Source: Vibrio sp. ED004 (GTDB lineage Bacteria > Pseudomonadota > Gammaproteobacteria > Enterobacterales > Vibrionaceae). From it: DNA of 64,000 bases. Positions 10,494-19,671 of the stretch are shown here, one piece after another. The first letter of the stretch is position 1, and each line of letters opens with the position of its first letter. Under the pieces are notes generated by a model. It searched no databases. It was not told the origin of the DNA and saw only the letters and a list, made by a program, of their open reading frames with translations. A program made the translations under genes and the position numbers. The DNA lies in assembly GCF_023206395.1 (NCBI RefSeq), contig NZ_CP066149.1, positions 2,480,001-2,544,000 on the forward strand, in the 5' to 3' direction.

Positions 10494-10563
10494 TACAACG
10501 CGATGAGGTGTGATTGTCTATTCGCACTAACACCTGGTCGTGAGAAATTACGGAATAAATACT

Positions 10564-11832
10564 GTGGCTAAAAATATCCAAGCAATTCGAGGCATGAACG
10601 ACTGCCTTCCAACTCAATCACCACTGTGGCAAAAAGTAGAAAGCGCAGTTAAAAACGTGGTGAGCGCATACGGTTACAACGAAGTACGTATGCCAATCGT
10701 TGAAGAAACGAACCTATTTAGCCGTGCGGTTGGTGAAGAAACTGATGTTGTTTCTAAAGAAATGTACACCTTTGATGACCGTAATGGCGATAGCCTAACG
10801 CTACGTCCAGAAGGCACAGCAGGTTGTGTACGTTCATGTATTCAAAACAGCCTTATCAACCGTGATGAACAGCGCCTATGGTACATGGGTCCAATGTTCC
10901 GTCACGAGCGTCCTCAAAAAGGTCGTTACCGTCAATTCCACCAATGTGGTGTGGAAGTGTTTGGCCTAGACGGTCCAGACGTAGACGCAGAACTTATCAT
11001 GATGACAGCACGTCTATGGCGTGAGCTAGGTATCGATAAGCACGTTCGCCTAGAGCTGAACTCAATCGGTTCTCAAGAAGATCGCGTAAGCTACCGCACT
11101 GCGTTAGTGGCATTTCTTGAGCAACACATCGATGTGCTAGATGAAGACTGCAAACGTCGCATGCACACCAACCCGCTTCGTGTACTAGATACTAAGAACC
11201 CAGACGTTCAAGCTATCTTAGGTGACGCACCTCGACTATCTGAATATTTAGGTGAAGAGTCGAAGCAACATTTTGCTGGTTTGTGTGAACTTCTTGACGC
11301 AGTTGGTATCGAATACCAAGTTAATGAGCGTCTAGTACGCGGCCTAGATTACTACAACCGCACAGTATTTGAGTGGATCACTGACAGCCTTGGTGCACAA
11401 GGTACAGTATGTGGCGGTGGCCGTTACGATGGTCTTGTTGAGCAACTAGGCGGCAAAGCAACCAATGCGGTTGGTTTCGCAATGGGTCTAGAGCGTCTGG
11501 TTCTGATGATGGAAACGCTAGAGCTAACAGAAGTTCGCCGTAGCGTTGATGTTTACGTAGTTGCTGCTGGCGAAGGTACTATGATCGCGGGCATGCAGTT
11601 AGCGAATCAATTACGCGACACCGTTGAAGGCGTGCGTGTGATGAACCACTTCGGTGGTGGTAACTTCAAGAAGCAATTCAAACGTGCTGACAAAGTAGGT
11701 GCTGTTGTAGCGCTTGTACTTGGTGAGAACGAAGTTGCTGACAATACCGTAGTGCTAAAAGATTTGGTTGGCGGCGAGCAAGAAACCGTGTCTCAAACGG
11801 AAGTTGCAGAGAAAGTTGCTGCACTAATCTAA
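10564..11832 (+). CDS. hisS: Histidyl-tRNA synthetase
   Basis: Class II aminoacyl-tRNA synthetase that charges tRNA-His. Class II motifs are visible ([17 protein letters not shown] for motif 2), as are the histidine-specific segments [14 protein letters not shown] and CGGGRYDGL, followed by an anticodon-binding C-terminal domain. The start is the GTG at 10564, giving [13 protein letters not shown] as in E. coli and 422 residues. A GTG 24 bases upstream is in frame but adds residues not expected in the family. Confidence 0.96.
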   Translation: MAKNIQAIRGMNDCLPTQSPLWQKVESAVKNVVSAYGYNEVRMPIVEETNLFSRAVGEETDVVSKEMYTFDDRNGDSLTLRPEGTAGCVRSCIQNSLINRDEQRLWYMGPMFRHERPQKGRYRQFHQCGVEVFGLDGPDVDAELIMMTARLWRELGIDKHVRLELNSIGSQEDRVSYRTALVAFLEQHIDVLDEDCKRRMHTNPLRVLDTKNPDVQAILGDAPRLSEYLGEESKQHFAGLCELLDAVGIEYQVNERLVRGLDYYNRTVFEWITDSLGAQGTVCGGGRYDGLVEQLGGKATNAVGFAMGLERLVLMMETLELTEVRRSVDVYVVAAGEGTMIAGMQLANQLRDTVEGVRVMNHFGGGNFKKQFKRADKVGAVVALVLGENEVADNTVVLKDLVGGEQETVSQTEVAEKVAALI

Positions 11833-11912
11833 TTAGCCCTTGAGCAAACGCTCATAATGAATACTAACGTCAGCACTATGCTGGCGTTTAAAGAATTTAA
11901 AGAGGACAGGAA

Positions 11913-12527
11913 GTGGAACTTTACGATAGCGAAGAGCAACAGGTTGAAGCCATTAAAGATTGGTGGAAAGAGAACGGTAAAGCCGTAATCTTTGGTGCGG
12001 TTATTGGTTTAGGTGGTCTATTTGGCTGGCGCTATTACCAAGATTCAGTAGTTGAAGCGCGTGAAGCCGCTTCAGAAAGCTACACTTCTGTAATTTCAGC
12101 TCTTGATGTTAAGGGTGTTGATGCTCAATCTGATATTCAAGCTTTCATCGACGCAAACAAAGATGCTGAGTACTCAGTACTTGCTGCTATGCAACTAGCA
12201 AAAGTACAAGTACAAGCAGGCGATCTAGCGGCGGCACTTGAACAGCTCGAGTGGGCAAAATCGGCAACTAAGGACGCGGCACTTGCGCCACTACTTACTT
12301 ACCGTGTTGCACGCATCAAAGCTGAACAAGGTGAATTTGACGCAGCATTGACTGACCTTGCGGCAATGACCGACGAATCTTGGAAAGGCCGTGTTGCTGA
12401 ACTACGCGGTGATATTTCACTTCGTAAAGGCGACACTGACGCAGCATACAGTGCTTATACAGAAGCACAGCAAGCTGTTGATGCTAGCCAAACGCTTCAA
12501 ATCAAACTTGACGACCTAGCTAAATAA
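11913..12527 (+). CDS. yfgM: Membrane-anchored TPR protein YfgM
   Basis: Ancillary SecYEG / periplasmic chaperone network protein. It has a short cytoplasmic N-terminus with the family start MELYDSEEQQVEAIKDWWKEN, one membrane span at about 24-41 (AVIFGAVIGLGGLFGWRYY) and a periplasmic TPR-like helical domain. The start codon is GTG with an AAAGAGGACAGGAA ribosome-binding region. It lies between hisS and bamB, its conserved place; bamB starts 10 bases after its stop. Confidence 0.92.
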   Translation: MELYDSEEQQVEAIKDWWKENGKAVIFGAVIGLGGLFGWRYYQDSVVEAREAASESYTSVISALDVKGVDAQSDIQAFIDANKDAEYSVLAAMQLAKVQVQAGDLAAALEQLEWAKSATKDAALAPLLTYRVARIKAEQGEFDAALTDLAAMTDESWKGRVAELRGDISLRKGDTDAAYSAYTEAQQAVDASQTLQIKLDDLAK

Positions 12528-12537
12528 GGCGCTTTGA

Positions 12538-13698
12538 ATGAAGAAGATGTTTCCAAAAGCGGCGTTATGTGCGATTGCTCTTGGCCTACTAGCTGGCTGT
12601 GCAGGTGAAGAAGACACCGTAATCATGGCTCCAGTACCAACAGTAAACAGCGAGTTCACTCCTAAACAGGAATGGTCTACGTCGGTTGGTGATGGTGTTG
12701 GTCACTACTTTTCAAAACTAACGCCTGAATTGGCTTACGACAAAGTGTTTGTTGCAAGCCGCGAAGGTCTCGTTAAGGCGCTTGATCCTGAAACAGGTAA
12801 AGAGCTGTGGAAAGTAGATCTTGAGAAAGAAGTACTGGCTCGTTTGTCTGGCGGCTTAACTGCTGCTTACGGCAAGGTGTTTGTTGGTTCTGAAAATGGC
12901 GAAGTGATCGCGATGGACGAATCGACAGGTGAAGAACTGTGGCGTGTATCAGTGAACGGTGAGGTGCTTGCATCTCCTGCGACTGAAAGCAACATGGTGC
13001 TGATTCACACCAGTCGCGGCATGATGATCGCACTAGACCAAGAAAGCGGTGAACAGAAGTGGACAATCAGCACTGAAGTTCCAAGCCTAACACTGCGTGG
13101 CGACAGCACACCTGTTGCGGTTTCTGGTGGTGTATTCTGGGGCACAGCAAATGGTCGTCTAGCAGCAGCTATCGTAGACCGTGGTCAGCTTATTTGGCAA
13201 CAGCCAGTAGGTACGCCAAAAGGTGCTACGGAAATTGATCGCTTGGTTGATGTTGATGCATCTCCAATTGTTCTTGGCGGCACACTGTATACCGTAGGTA
13301 TCAATGGTCAGCTTATCGCTATCGATCTTCGTTCTGGTAAGCCAGTTTGGAAGCGTAACTACTCGTCTGCGATTGATTTAGCAAGTGACGGTAGTCGTTT
13401 GTTCGTTGTTACCGACAAAGACCATGTGGTAGCGGTTGATGCGCGTAGTGGTACTGAACTTTGGAGCACTCCATTGTTAGAAAACCGCTTACTGACAGCA
13501 CCTGCTATTATTAATGGTTATGTAGTCGTGGGTGACACCGAAGGTTATCTGCACTGGTTAGATCGTTCATCGGGTGAGTTTGTTGCTCAACAGCTGGTCG
13601 ATGATAGCGGCTTTGCGGTTGCACCAATTGAATTACCTGAAGGCTACTTAGTGACGACTCGCAATGGCGATGTAAAGAAACTGACGATTAGCCAATAA
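12538..13698 (+). CDS. bamB: Outer-membrane assembly lipoprotein BamB
   Basis: Beta-propeller lipoprotein of the BAM complex that folds outer-membrane proteins. The N-terminus MKKMFPKAALCAIALGLLAG is a lipoprotein signal ending in the lipobox LLAGC. The remaining sequence has repeated PQQ-type blades such as KALDPETGKELWKVDL and IALDQESGEQKWTIS. At 386 residues it is the expected length. A terminator follows. Confidence 0.96.
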   Translation: MKKMFPKAALCAIALGLLAGCAGEEDTVIMAPVPTVNSEFTPKQEWSTSVGDGVGHYFSKLTPELAYDKVFVASREGLVKALDPETGKELWKVDLEKEVLARLSGGLTAAYGKVFVGSENGEVIAMDESTGEELWRVSVNGEVLASPATESNMVLIHTSRGMMIALDQESGEQKWTISTEVPSLTLRGDSTPVAVSGGVFWGTANGRLAAAIVDRGQLIWQQPVGTPKGATEIDRLVDVDASPIVLGGTLYTVGINGQLIAIDLRSGKPVWKRNYSSAIDLASDGSRLFVVTDKDHVVAVDARSGTELWSTPLLENRLLTAPAIINGYVVVGDTEGYLHWLDRSSGEFVAQQLVDDSGFAVAPIELPEGYLVTTRNGDVKKLTISQ

Positions 13699-13719
13699 AA
13701 GCGTGATATAATTCACAGT

Positions 13720-13759
13720 CGGCTCCTGGTTGGTAACAGCCAGGAGCCGTTTTGTTGTT
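13720..13759 (+). terminator. Terminator after bamB
   Basis: CGGCTCCTGG pairs with CCAGGAGCCG (10 bp), followed by a T-rich tail. It separates bamB from der, which therefore probably has its own promoter in the 100 bases that follow. Confidence 0.85.
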
Positions 13760-13856
13760 AAAAATTAATAAACCGTGTGGTTATAGGTAAGAGTTTAAAC
13801 TTGCGAACAAGTGCTTACCTATAACTACATTTAGAGAAGAAATTGTAGAGGTTGTT

Positions 13857-15338
13857 ATGGTACCTGTTGTTGCTCTAGTAGGGCGTCCGAACGTAGGTAA
13901 ATCTACGTTATTTAACCGATTGACTCGAACTCGTGATGCATTGGTTGCGGATTTCCCTGGCTTAACGCGTGACCGTAAATACGGCCATGCTCATTTTAGC
14001 GAGCATGACTTTATTGTTATTGACACTGGTGGTATCGATGGTACTGAAGAAGGTGTTGAAACTAAAATGGCTGAACAGTCGCTAGCGGCGATTGATGAAG
14101 CTGATGTTGTTCTATTTATGGTAGATGGCCGTGCTGGTCTAACACCATCTGACGTAGCGATTGCTAAGCACCTTCGTCAGCTAGAAAAGCCTTCAATGCT
14201 AGTAGTAAATAAGGTTGACGGTATCGACCCTGATGCTGCAAGTGCTGACTTCTGGCAACTAGGCGTAGAAGACATGTATCAAATCGCAGCTGCGCACGGT
14301 CGTGGTGTAACAGCGCTGATTGATCTTGCTCTTAACCCGTTCGCAGAAGCGCTAAAAGCGGAAAATGGCGAAGTAAGCGATTTAACTGAGTTTGAAGACG
14401 AAGAAGAAGAGCAGGTTGAATTTACAGAAGAAGAAGCTGAAGAAGAATTCAAGCGTCTTCAAGATCAACCAATCAAGCTAGCGATCATTGGTCGTCCTAA
14501 CGTAGGCAAATCAACACTAACTAACCGTATTCTTGGTGAAGAGCGTGTGGTTGTTTACGATATGCCTGGTACGACTCGTGACTCTATCTACATTCCAATG
14601 CAGCGTGACGAGCGTGAATACGTTCTAATCGATACTGCGGGTGTTCGTCGTCGTAAGAACATCAACGAAACAGTAGAGAAATTCTCAGTAGTTAAAACAC
14701 TGAAAGCGATTGAAGATGCGAACGTTGTATTACTGCTTATTGATGCTCGTGAAAACATCTCTGATCAAGATCTAAGCTTGTTAGGCTTTGCGTTGAACGC
14801 AGGTCGTTCAATCGTGATTGCGGTAAACAAGTGGGATGGCCTAGATAACGACGTTAAAGAGCGCGTTAAGAAAGAGCTAGACCGTCGTTTAGGTTTCGTT
14901 GATTTCGCACGTATTCACTTCATCTCTGCACTTCACGGTACAGGTGTTGGCCACTTGTTTGAGTCTGTTCAAGAAGCTTACAAGTCAGCGACGACTCGTG
15001 TTGGTACTTCTGTTCTAACTCGTATCATGAAGATGGCAACTGATGATCACCAACCGCCTATGGTTCGTGGCCGTCGTGTGAAACTGAAATACGCGCACGC
15101 TGGTGGCTACAACCCACCGATTATCGTTATCCACGGTAACCAAGTACGTAACTTGCCAGATTCATACAAACGATTCTTGATGAACTACTACCGTCGTTCA
15201 CTAGAGATTATGGGTACACCAATTCGCATTCAATTCCAGAACAGCGAGAACCCATTTGAAGCTAAGACTAACAAGCTGACAATCTCTCAAGAGCGTAAAC
15301 GTAAGCGTATGATGAGCATGGTTAAAGGCCGTAAATAG
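13857..15338 (+). CDS. der: Ribosome-associated GTPase Der (EngA)
   Basis: Tandem-GTPase needed for 50S subunit maturation. The 493 residues contain two G domains, with P-loops [14 protein letters not shown] near residue 9 and [14 protein letters not shown] near 212. NKVDG and NKWDG specificity motifs are also present. The G domains are joined by an acidic linker (about 175-200, Glu-rich) and followed by a KH-like RNA-binding domain with a basic C-terminus. It has its own terminator. Confidence 0.97.
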   Translation: MVPVVALVGRPNVGKSTLFNRLTRTRDALVADFPGLTRDRKYGHAHFSEHDFIVIDTGGIDGTEEGVETKMAEQSLAAIDEADVVLFMVDGRAGLTPSDVAIAKHLRQLEKPSMLVVNKVDGIDPDAASADFWQLGVEDMYQIAAAHGRGVTALIDLALNPFAEALKAENGEVSDLTEFEDEEEEQVEFTEEEAEEEFKRLQDQPIKLAIIGRPNVGKSTLTNRILGEERVVVYDMPGTTRDSIYIPMQRDEREYVLIDTAGVRRRKNINETVEKFSVVKTLKAIEDANVVLLLIDARENISDQDLSLLGFALNAGRSIVIAVNKWDGLDNDVKERVKKELDRRLGFVDFARIHFISALHGTGVGHLFESVQEAYKSATTRVGTSVLTRIMKMATDDHQPPMVRGRRVKLKYAHAGGYNPPIIVIHGNQVRNLPDSYKRFLMNYYRRSLEIMGTPIRIQFQNSENPFEAKTNKLTISQERKRKRMMSMVKGRK

Positions 15339-15356
15339 TCCTTTCCAATAGATTTG

Positions 15357-15385
15357 ATACCCGAGCCTGTCTCGGGTATTTTTTT
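15357..15385 (+). terminator. Terminator after der
   Basis: ATACCCGAG pairs with CTCGGGTAT around CCTGT, followed by a T-run of seven. Confidence 0.88.
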
Positions 15386-15471
15386 AAGCAAAATTCACGT
15401 TAATCCATCACGACACATTTTTGTTTCGCTGTGGCTTAACGAATCAGACTAGATTTCAAAAGAAGAACAAT

Positions 15472-16374
15472 ATGACCACTAGCGATTTGATTACACAAGC
15501 TGAAGCAATCACGCCAACCATTACTCAATTCTGTCATCAAGCGTGGCAACTGACGGCGAAAGCGTTGTATGTAGAAAGCGACAGCAGTAAAACCTACCTG
15601 ATCACTGATGTGACACCTTTTCACCCTGTAAGTCATATTTGGCCTGATCACCCGGCAGACCAAGGTTTTGTGACTGTTGGTGACGTTCAATATTCAGTGG
15701 AAGAGTGCCTTGTTGGTGCAATAGAACAATCTACTGGCAAGCTTCATATCGCAGCAGATATTCCTGTTAAGCGTGATACGGAAGGTTGGGCGTTTGTGGT
15801 TGTCCACCAACTACCTGTATCTGCTTCTATGATTAATGTTAACGACGAAGTGGTGTTGTCGGTAGATAAAGAGTATCAAGCAAGCTTGAGTCGTGGTCAC
15901 AGTGCGGGTCACATTGCTTTCTTAGCGTTGAATAAAGTATTGGCTGAGAGCTACTGGCGCAAAGATGCCGACAGAAAAGATCCGCTCGGAAGTTACGACT
16001 TTAATAGCTACGCACAAGTGACCAGCTTTGTGACTCCTGAGCTATGTACTGATAAGTATCGTTTGGGTAAAACTCTGAAGAAGCGCGGCTTGAACGTTGC
16101 AGATATGCTTGCAAACCTTGAAGGTATCGAAGCCGACATTAACCAGATGATTTCAGGCTGGCTAGCACAGTCGACTCCAGTCGCAATGAGACTGGAAGGT
16201 GAGGCACTCACTGACTCTCGTTACTGGGAATGGCAACTGGATGCTGAGACGTTGGTGTCGATTCCGTGTGGTGGTACTCACATCGATAACACCTCAGAGC
16301 TTAATGCATTATCGGTTAAATTAACCCAGTTAGATGACCAACACATTGAAATGCTGACGCATGTAATTCGATGA
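15472..16374 (+). CDS. AlaX-like alanyl-tRNA editing protein
   Basis: Probable trans-editing domain that hydrolyses mischarged alanyl-type tRNA. It has the two zinc-ligand motifs of the AlaRS/ThrRS second additional domain: HxxxH in RGHSAGHIAF and CxxxH in IPCGGTHID. There is no synthetase catalytic core. The ATG at 15472 follows AGAAGAA and gives 300 residues; an in-frame TTG 51 bases upstream is less likely. The substrate cannot be read from sequence. It is monocistronic, between two terminated units. Confidence 0.75.
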   Translation: MTTSDLITQAEAITPTITQFCHQAWQLTAKALYVESDSSKTYLITDVTPFHPVSHIWPDHPADQGFVTVGDVQYSVEECLVGAIEQSTGKLHIAADIPVKRDTEGWAFVVVHQLPVSASMINVNDEVVLSVDKEYQASLSRGHSAGHIAFLALNKVLAESYWRKDADRKDPLGSYDFNSYAQVTSFVTPELCTDKYRLGKTLKKRGLNVADMLANLEGIEADINQMISGWLAQSTPVAMRLEGEALTDSRYWEWQLDAETLVSIPCGGTHIDNTSELNALSVKLTQLDDQHIEMLTHVIR

Positions 16375-16663
16375 TTTAGGTTACAGATCGAAATGACTTG
16401 TGCTGTTTATTTTGTTTTTTGATGTCACTTTCAATACAAATGACTATTTAAAATTGAAATGCAGCACATGTAACTTATGCTTTCGGTGTGTGGTGATATA
16501 AATATTCTTTTTGGGGTAGATCGCTGATCAAAATAGATAAAGCGAAAGATCAACCTATGATCTTCGGTTGTGTGTGGTACTAACTTAGTGTGTTATTATT
16601 AACCAATAACAAGCTTGCATAAGAACAGGCTGTACCCAATTACATAATTGAAAGCTTTAGTGA

Positions 16664-17665
16664 ATGGAACAACAATTTTTATTAGAAGGCCACCGAGCAG
16701 TCAATAGTTTGCTTCGGAAGCTTGCCCTTGGGATGGATCGCAAGGACTTAAACCACAAGATCATTCAGCTTACTGAGCAGCTTTTTGGTCAGCGTATGGC
16801 TTCAATCTTACTGCTCAACTCCGAGTCAAATACTCTGCATCTTGAATATGCCCCAAATCTACCTGATTTTTATAATCAACAGATAGAAGGAGTCGGCATT
16901 GGTGCCGGGATTGGTTCTTGTGGTGAGGCGGCGGCACTCAAAAAAGCCGTTATGATCTCCAATATTAATACACACCCAAACTGGGCACCTTTCTTAGCCT
17001 TAACCAATCAAGCCAATCTTCATGCGTGCTGGTCAGTGCCAATCATCTCTTCACATGGTCATGTGCTAGGTACCTTCGCGATTTACAGCCAATATGTTTC
17101 TGAGCCGCATGAGTTTGAACTAGAGATCTTAGAGCTATTAGCGTCTCTGTATTCAGTCGCACTAGAAAAGTATGAGTTGGAGAATCAACTCAACTTCTTT
17201 GCCAACCGCGACTCTCTGACACACTGTTTGAATCGTCGAGCCTTATTGAGAGAAGCCGAGCAAGTGTTAACCAAGCGCTGTTTTGGGCAAAAGGTGATGG
17301 CGTGCTTGTTTGTTGATGTCGATAAATTCAAATCAATCAACGATACCTATGGTCATAGCTTTGGTGATGATGTGCTGTTAGCGGTTGCCAAAGTGCTTGA
17401 TGAGGCGACAACAGCCTGTGCCAAGATAGGGCGTTATGGTGGTGATGAATTTGTGGTGTTCTCTTGCTTTGACGATCAAGAAAGCGTGCTTAATTTTTAT
17501 CGAAGCTTAGAAAGAACCTTGGAACAGGCTCTTTATATCAACGACACTCAATTTGCGGTCAGTGTAGGGCTTTCTTACGAAAAAGATCCTGAGTCGTTAG
17601 AAGCTTTGATCGCACAAGCTGATAAGAACATGTACCAAATCAAGCAAGCTAAGTCTCAGCAGTAG
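16664..17665 (+). CDS. GAF-GGDEF diguanylate cyclase
   Basis: Probably makes cyclic di-GMP. The 333 residues show a GAF-type sensor at about 20-165 (IGAGIGSCGEAAALKKAVMI) and a GGDEF domain at about 175-330. The active site reads RYGGDEFVVF and the metal/substrate segment FVDVDKFKSINDTYGHSFGD is intact, so activity is expected. No RxxD inhibitory I-site is visible just upstream of GGDEF, so product feedback may be absent. No transmembrane segment: cytoplasmic. Confidence 0.9.
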   Translation: MEQQFLLEGHRAVNSLLRKLALGMDRKDLNHKIIQLTEQLFGQRMASILLLNSESNTLHLEYAPNLPDFYNQQIEGVGIGAGIGSCGEAAALKKAVMISNINTHPNWAPFLALTNQANLHACWSVPIISSHGHVLGTFAIYSQYVSEPHEFELEILELLASLYSVALEKYELENQLNFFANRDSLTHCLNRRALLREAEQVLTKRCFGQKVMACLFVDVDKFKSINDTYGHSFGDDVLLAVAKVLDEATTACAKIGRYGGDEFVVFSCFDDQESVLNFYRSLERTLEQALYINDTQFAVSVGLSYEKDPESLEALIAQADKNMYQIKQAKSQQ

Positions 17666-17701
17666 TAGATTGTAAAAATAGTAGTGAATTAGGAAATGCT
17701 A

Positions 17702-17929
17702 ATGAGTGAAAATATCTGCCCTAAGTGCCAGTCAGAGCTAGGCTGGGATGGTAAGTATCACTGTGAAAGTTGTCGGGCTCATTTTACCAAAGTTGGGTTC
17801 TGCCCAGAGTGCAACAGTCAGTTAGAGAAGCTTCAAGCCTGTGGTGCTGCGAGCTATTTTTGTAATGGTGGCTGTAACGAGCTTAAATCTAAGTCGAGAG
17901 TAAAATTCGAATTCCAAGCTGCGGACTAG
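17702..17929 (+). CDS. yfgJ: Zinc-ribbon protein YfgJ
   Basis: Small (75-residue) protein with four CxxC pairs or near-pairs: CPKC, CESC, CPEC and CNGGC. It matches E. coli YfgJ, including the LQACGAASYFC segment, and in E. coli is also close to der. Function unknown. The ATG at 17702 is preferred over 17696, because the AGGA at 17691-17694 is then 7 bases away rather than 1. Confidence 0.85.
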   Translation: MSENICPKCQSELGWDGKYHCESCRAHFTKVGFCPECNSQLEKLQACGAASYFCNGGCNELKSKSRVKFEFQAAD

Positions 17930-17975
17930 CTTGAAAGCGATAAGATTCAGTATCGAAATCTATACTATTTAATAG

Positions 17976-18006
17976 AGGCTTAATACCTATGTATTGGGCC
18001 TTTTTT
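17976..18006 (+). terminator. Terminator after yfgJ
   Basis: AGGCTTAATAC pairs with GTATTGGGCCT (with wobble/mismatch pairs) around CTAT, followed by six T. Confidence 0.65.
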
Positions 18007-18054
18007 GTATCCATTGTTCGGTTATGTCTCATCTTGGTTCATTCTTATCGTCGC

Positions 18055-18105
18055 TGCACCAGTATGAAACATAGTTACATGATTGCTATGCACGCTATTG
18101 GTGTG
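18055..18105 (+). promoter_or_regulatory. Probable NtrC-binding sites upstream of urtA
   Basis: TGCACGCTATTGGTGTG (18089-18105) is close to the NtrC dyad TGCACCA-N3-TGGTGCA. A half-site TGCACCA lies at 18055-18061. The full site lies about 60-75 bp upstream of a good sigma-54 promoter, the usual enhancer arrangement. Read by eye. Confidence 0.6.
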
Positions 18106-18165
18106 AATGGTTTTTTAGTTCCATTAAAACAATAACTTACAATTTTAATGGTTAATTTTTAAGTT

Positions 18166-18181
18166 TGGCACTCTTCTTGTA
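18166..18181 (+). promoter_or_regulatory. Probable sigma-54 (-24/-12) promoter of the urea operon
   Basis: TGGCACTCTTCTTGTA matches the sigma-54 consensus TGGCAC-N5-TTGCW except for one base in the -12 element. It sits 43 bases before the urtA ATG. Together with the upstream NtrC-like dyad it implies nitrogen-limitation control. Confidence 0.65.
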
Positions 18182-18224
18182 ACTCTGTAATTGAATAACA
18201 AAAATACAATTATGGAGTACTATC

Positions 18225-19511
18225 ATGAACAAGGTGTTCAATTTATCGCTAGCTGCACTGTGTACAACACTTTCATTTTCTTCTGCATCAGTGCTTGCGG
18301 CTGACGAGACCATTAAGGTCGGCGTTTTACATTCACTGTCTGGCACCATGGCGATCAGTGAAACCACGCTAAAAGATACCGTGCTAATGCTCATCGAAGA
18401 GCAGAATAAAAAGGGCGGTTTGCTAGGTAAAAAGCTAGAGCCTGTGGTTGTTGACCCAGCATCTAACTGGCCGCTGTTTGCAGAAAAAGCGCGTGAGCTG
18501 ATCGAAAAAGAGAAGGTCGATGTGGTCTTCGGTGGTTGGACATCGGTATCGCGTAAATCCATGTTGCCAGTATTTGAAGAGCTCAACAGCATCCTCTTCT
18601 ACCCAGTTCAGTATGAAGGTGAAGAGTCGTCGAAAAACGTTTTCTACACTGGCGCTGCGCCAAACCAACAGGCGATTCCTGCAGTGGATTACTTGATGGA
18701 AGAGCTTGAAGTGGAACGTTGGGTACTAGCAGGCACCGATTACGTTTACCCACGCACGACCAACAAGATCCTTGAGGCTTACCTAAAAGATAAAGGTGTC
18801 GCAGAAGAAGACATCATGATCAACTACACACCATTTGGTCACTCTGATTGGCAGTCTATTGTTTCAGACATCAAAAAGTTCGGCGAAGCAGGTAAGAAAA
18901 CCGCAGTGGTTTCTACTGTGAACGGCGATGCGAACGTACCTTTCTACAAAGAGCTTGGCGCTCAAGGCATTTCATCTGAAGACATTCCAGTTATTGCATT
19001 CTCTGTTGGTGAAGAAGAACTGTCAGGTATGGATACTGAACCACTGGTTGGTCATCTAGCGGCTTGGAACTACTTCATGAGTGTTGATACCGAAGCCAAT
19101 GAAGAGTTTGTTGAAACGTGGCAGTCATTCATCAAGAGTGAAAAGCGTGTCACCAACGATCCAATGGAAGCGCACTATGTTGGCTTCAACATGTGGGCGC
19201 AAGCGGTAACCAACGCGGGCACAACCGATCCTGAATCTGTACAAGATGCCTTGATCGGCGTGTCTGTTCCTAACCTTTCTGGCGGTTACTCAACCATGCT
19301 GCCAAACCACCACATCACTAAACCTGTCCTGATCGGTGAAATCCAAGACGATGGTCAATTCGATATCGTTTGGGAAACCACGGGTCTTGTTGCGGGTGAT
19401 GCTTGGTCGAGCTATTTACCTGAATCAGCGAAGCTGTTCTCTAGTTGGTCTAAGCCATTCTCATGTGGTGCGTTTAACGTCGAAACCAAGAAGTGTTCTG
19501 GCGGTAACTAG
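18225..19511 (+). CDS. urtA: Urea ABC transporter, substrate-binding protein UrtA
   Basis: Periplasmic high-affinity urea receptor of the HAAT-type ABC importer. The 428 residues start with a Sec signal (cleavage after SVLAADE). The mature protein begins IKVGVLHSLSGTMAISE, typical of Leu/amide-binding periplasmic proteins of the UrtA type. It is the first gene of the urea operon, behind a sigma-54 promoter, and is separated from urtB by a long hairpin that may favour excess receptor over permease. Confidence 0.95.
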   Translation: MNKVFNLSLAALCTTLSFSSASVLAADETIKVGVLHSLSGTMAISETTLKDTVLMLIEEQNKKGGLLGKKLEPVVVDPASNWPLFAEKARELIEKEKVDVVFGGWTSVSRKSMLPVFEELNSILFYPVQYEGEESSKNVFYTGAAPNQQAIPAVDYLMEELEVERWVLAGTDYVYPRTTNKILEAYLKDKGVAEEDIMINYTPFGHSDWQSIVSDIKKFGEAGKKTAVVSTVNGDANVPFYKELGAQGISSEDIPVIAFSVGEEELSGMDTEPLVGHLAAWNYFMSVDTEANEEFVETWQSFIKSEKRVTNDPMEAHYVGFNMWAQAVTNAGTTDPESVQDALIGVSVPNLSGGYSTMLPNHHITKPVLIGEIQDDGQFDIVWETTGLVAGDAWSSYLPESAKLFSSWSKPFSCGAFNVETKKCSGGN

Positions 19512-19530
19512 AACGTTAATTTAGGAATAT

Positions 19531-19590
19531 TGAGCCTTCTTGTTTGGGAAGATCGCCTCTGTTTAAGAGGTGAAGCAAGCGGAAGGCTCA
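19531..19590 (+). other. Large stem-loop in the urtA-urtB gap
   Basis: TGAGCCTTC pairs with GAAGGCTCA at the base, with an inner GCCTCT/AGAGGT-type stem, and no T-run. Structures like this often stabilise the upstream mRNA of a binding-protein gene; that role here is inferred. Confidence 0.45.
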
Positions 19591-19671
19591 TCGTTTCAAC
19601 TAACAATAATTCTCCACATGTCCACTGAGCAAAAATAACAATATCTAGTTAGGTGGATTAAGGAAGCAGGG

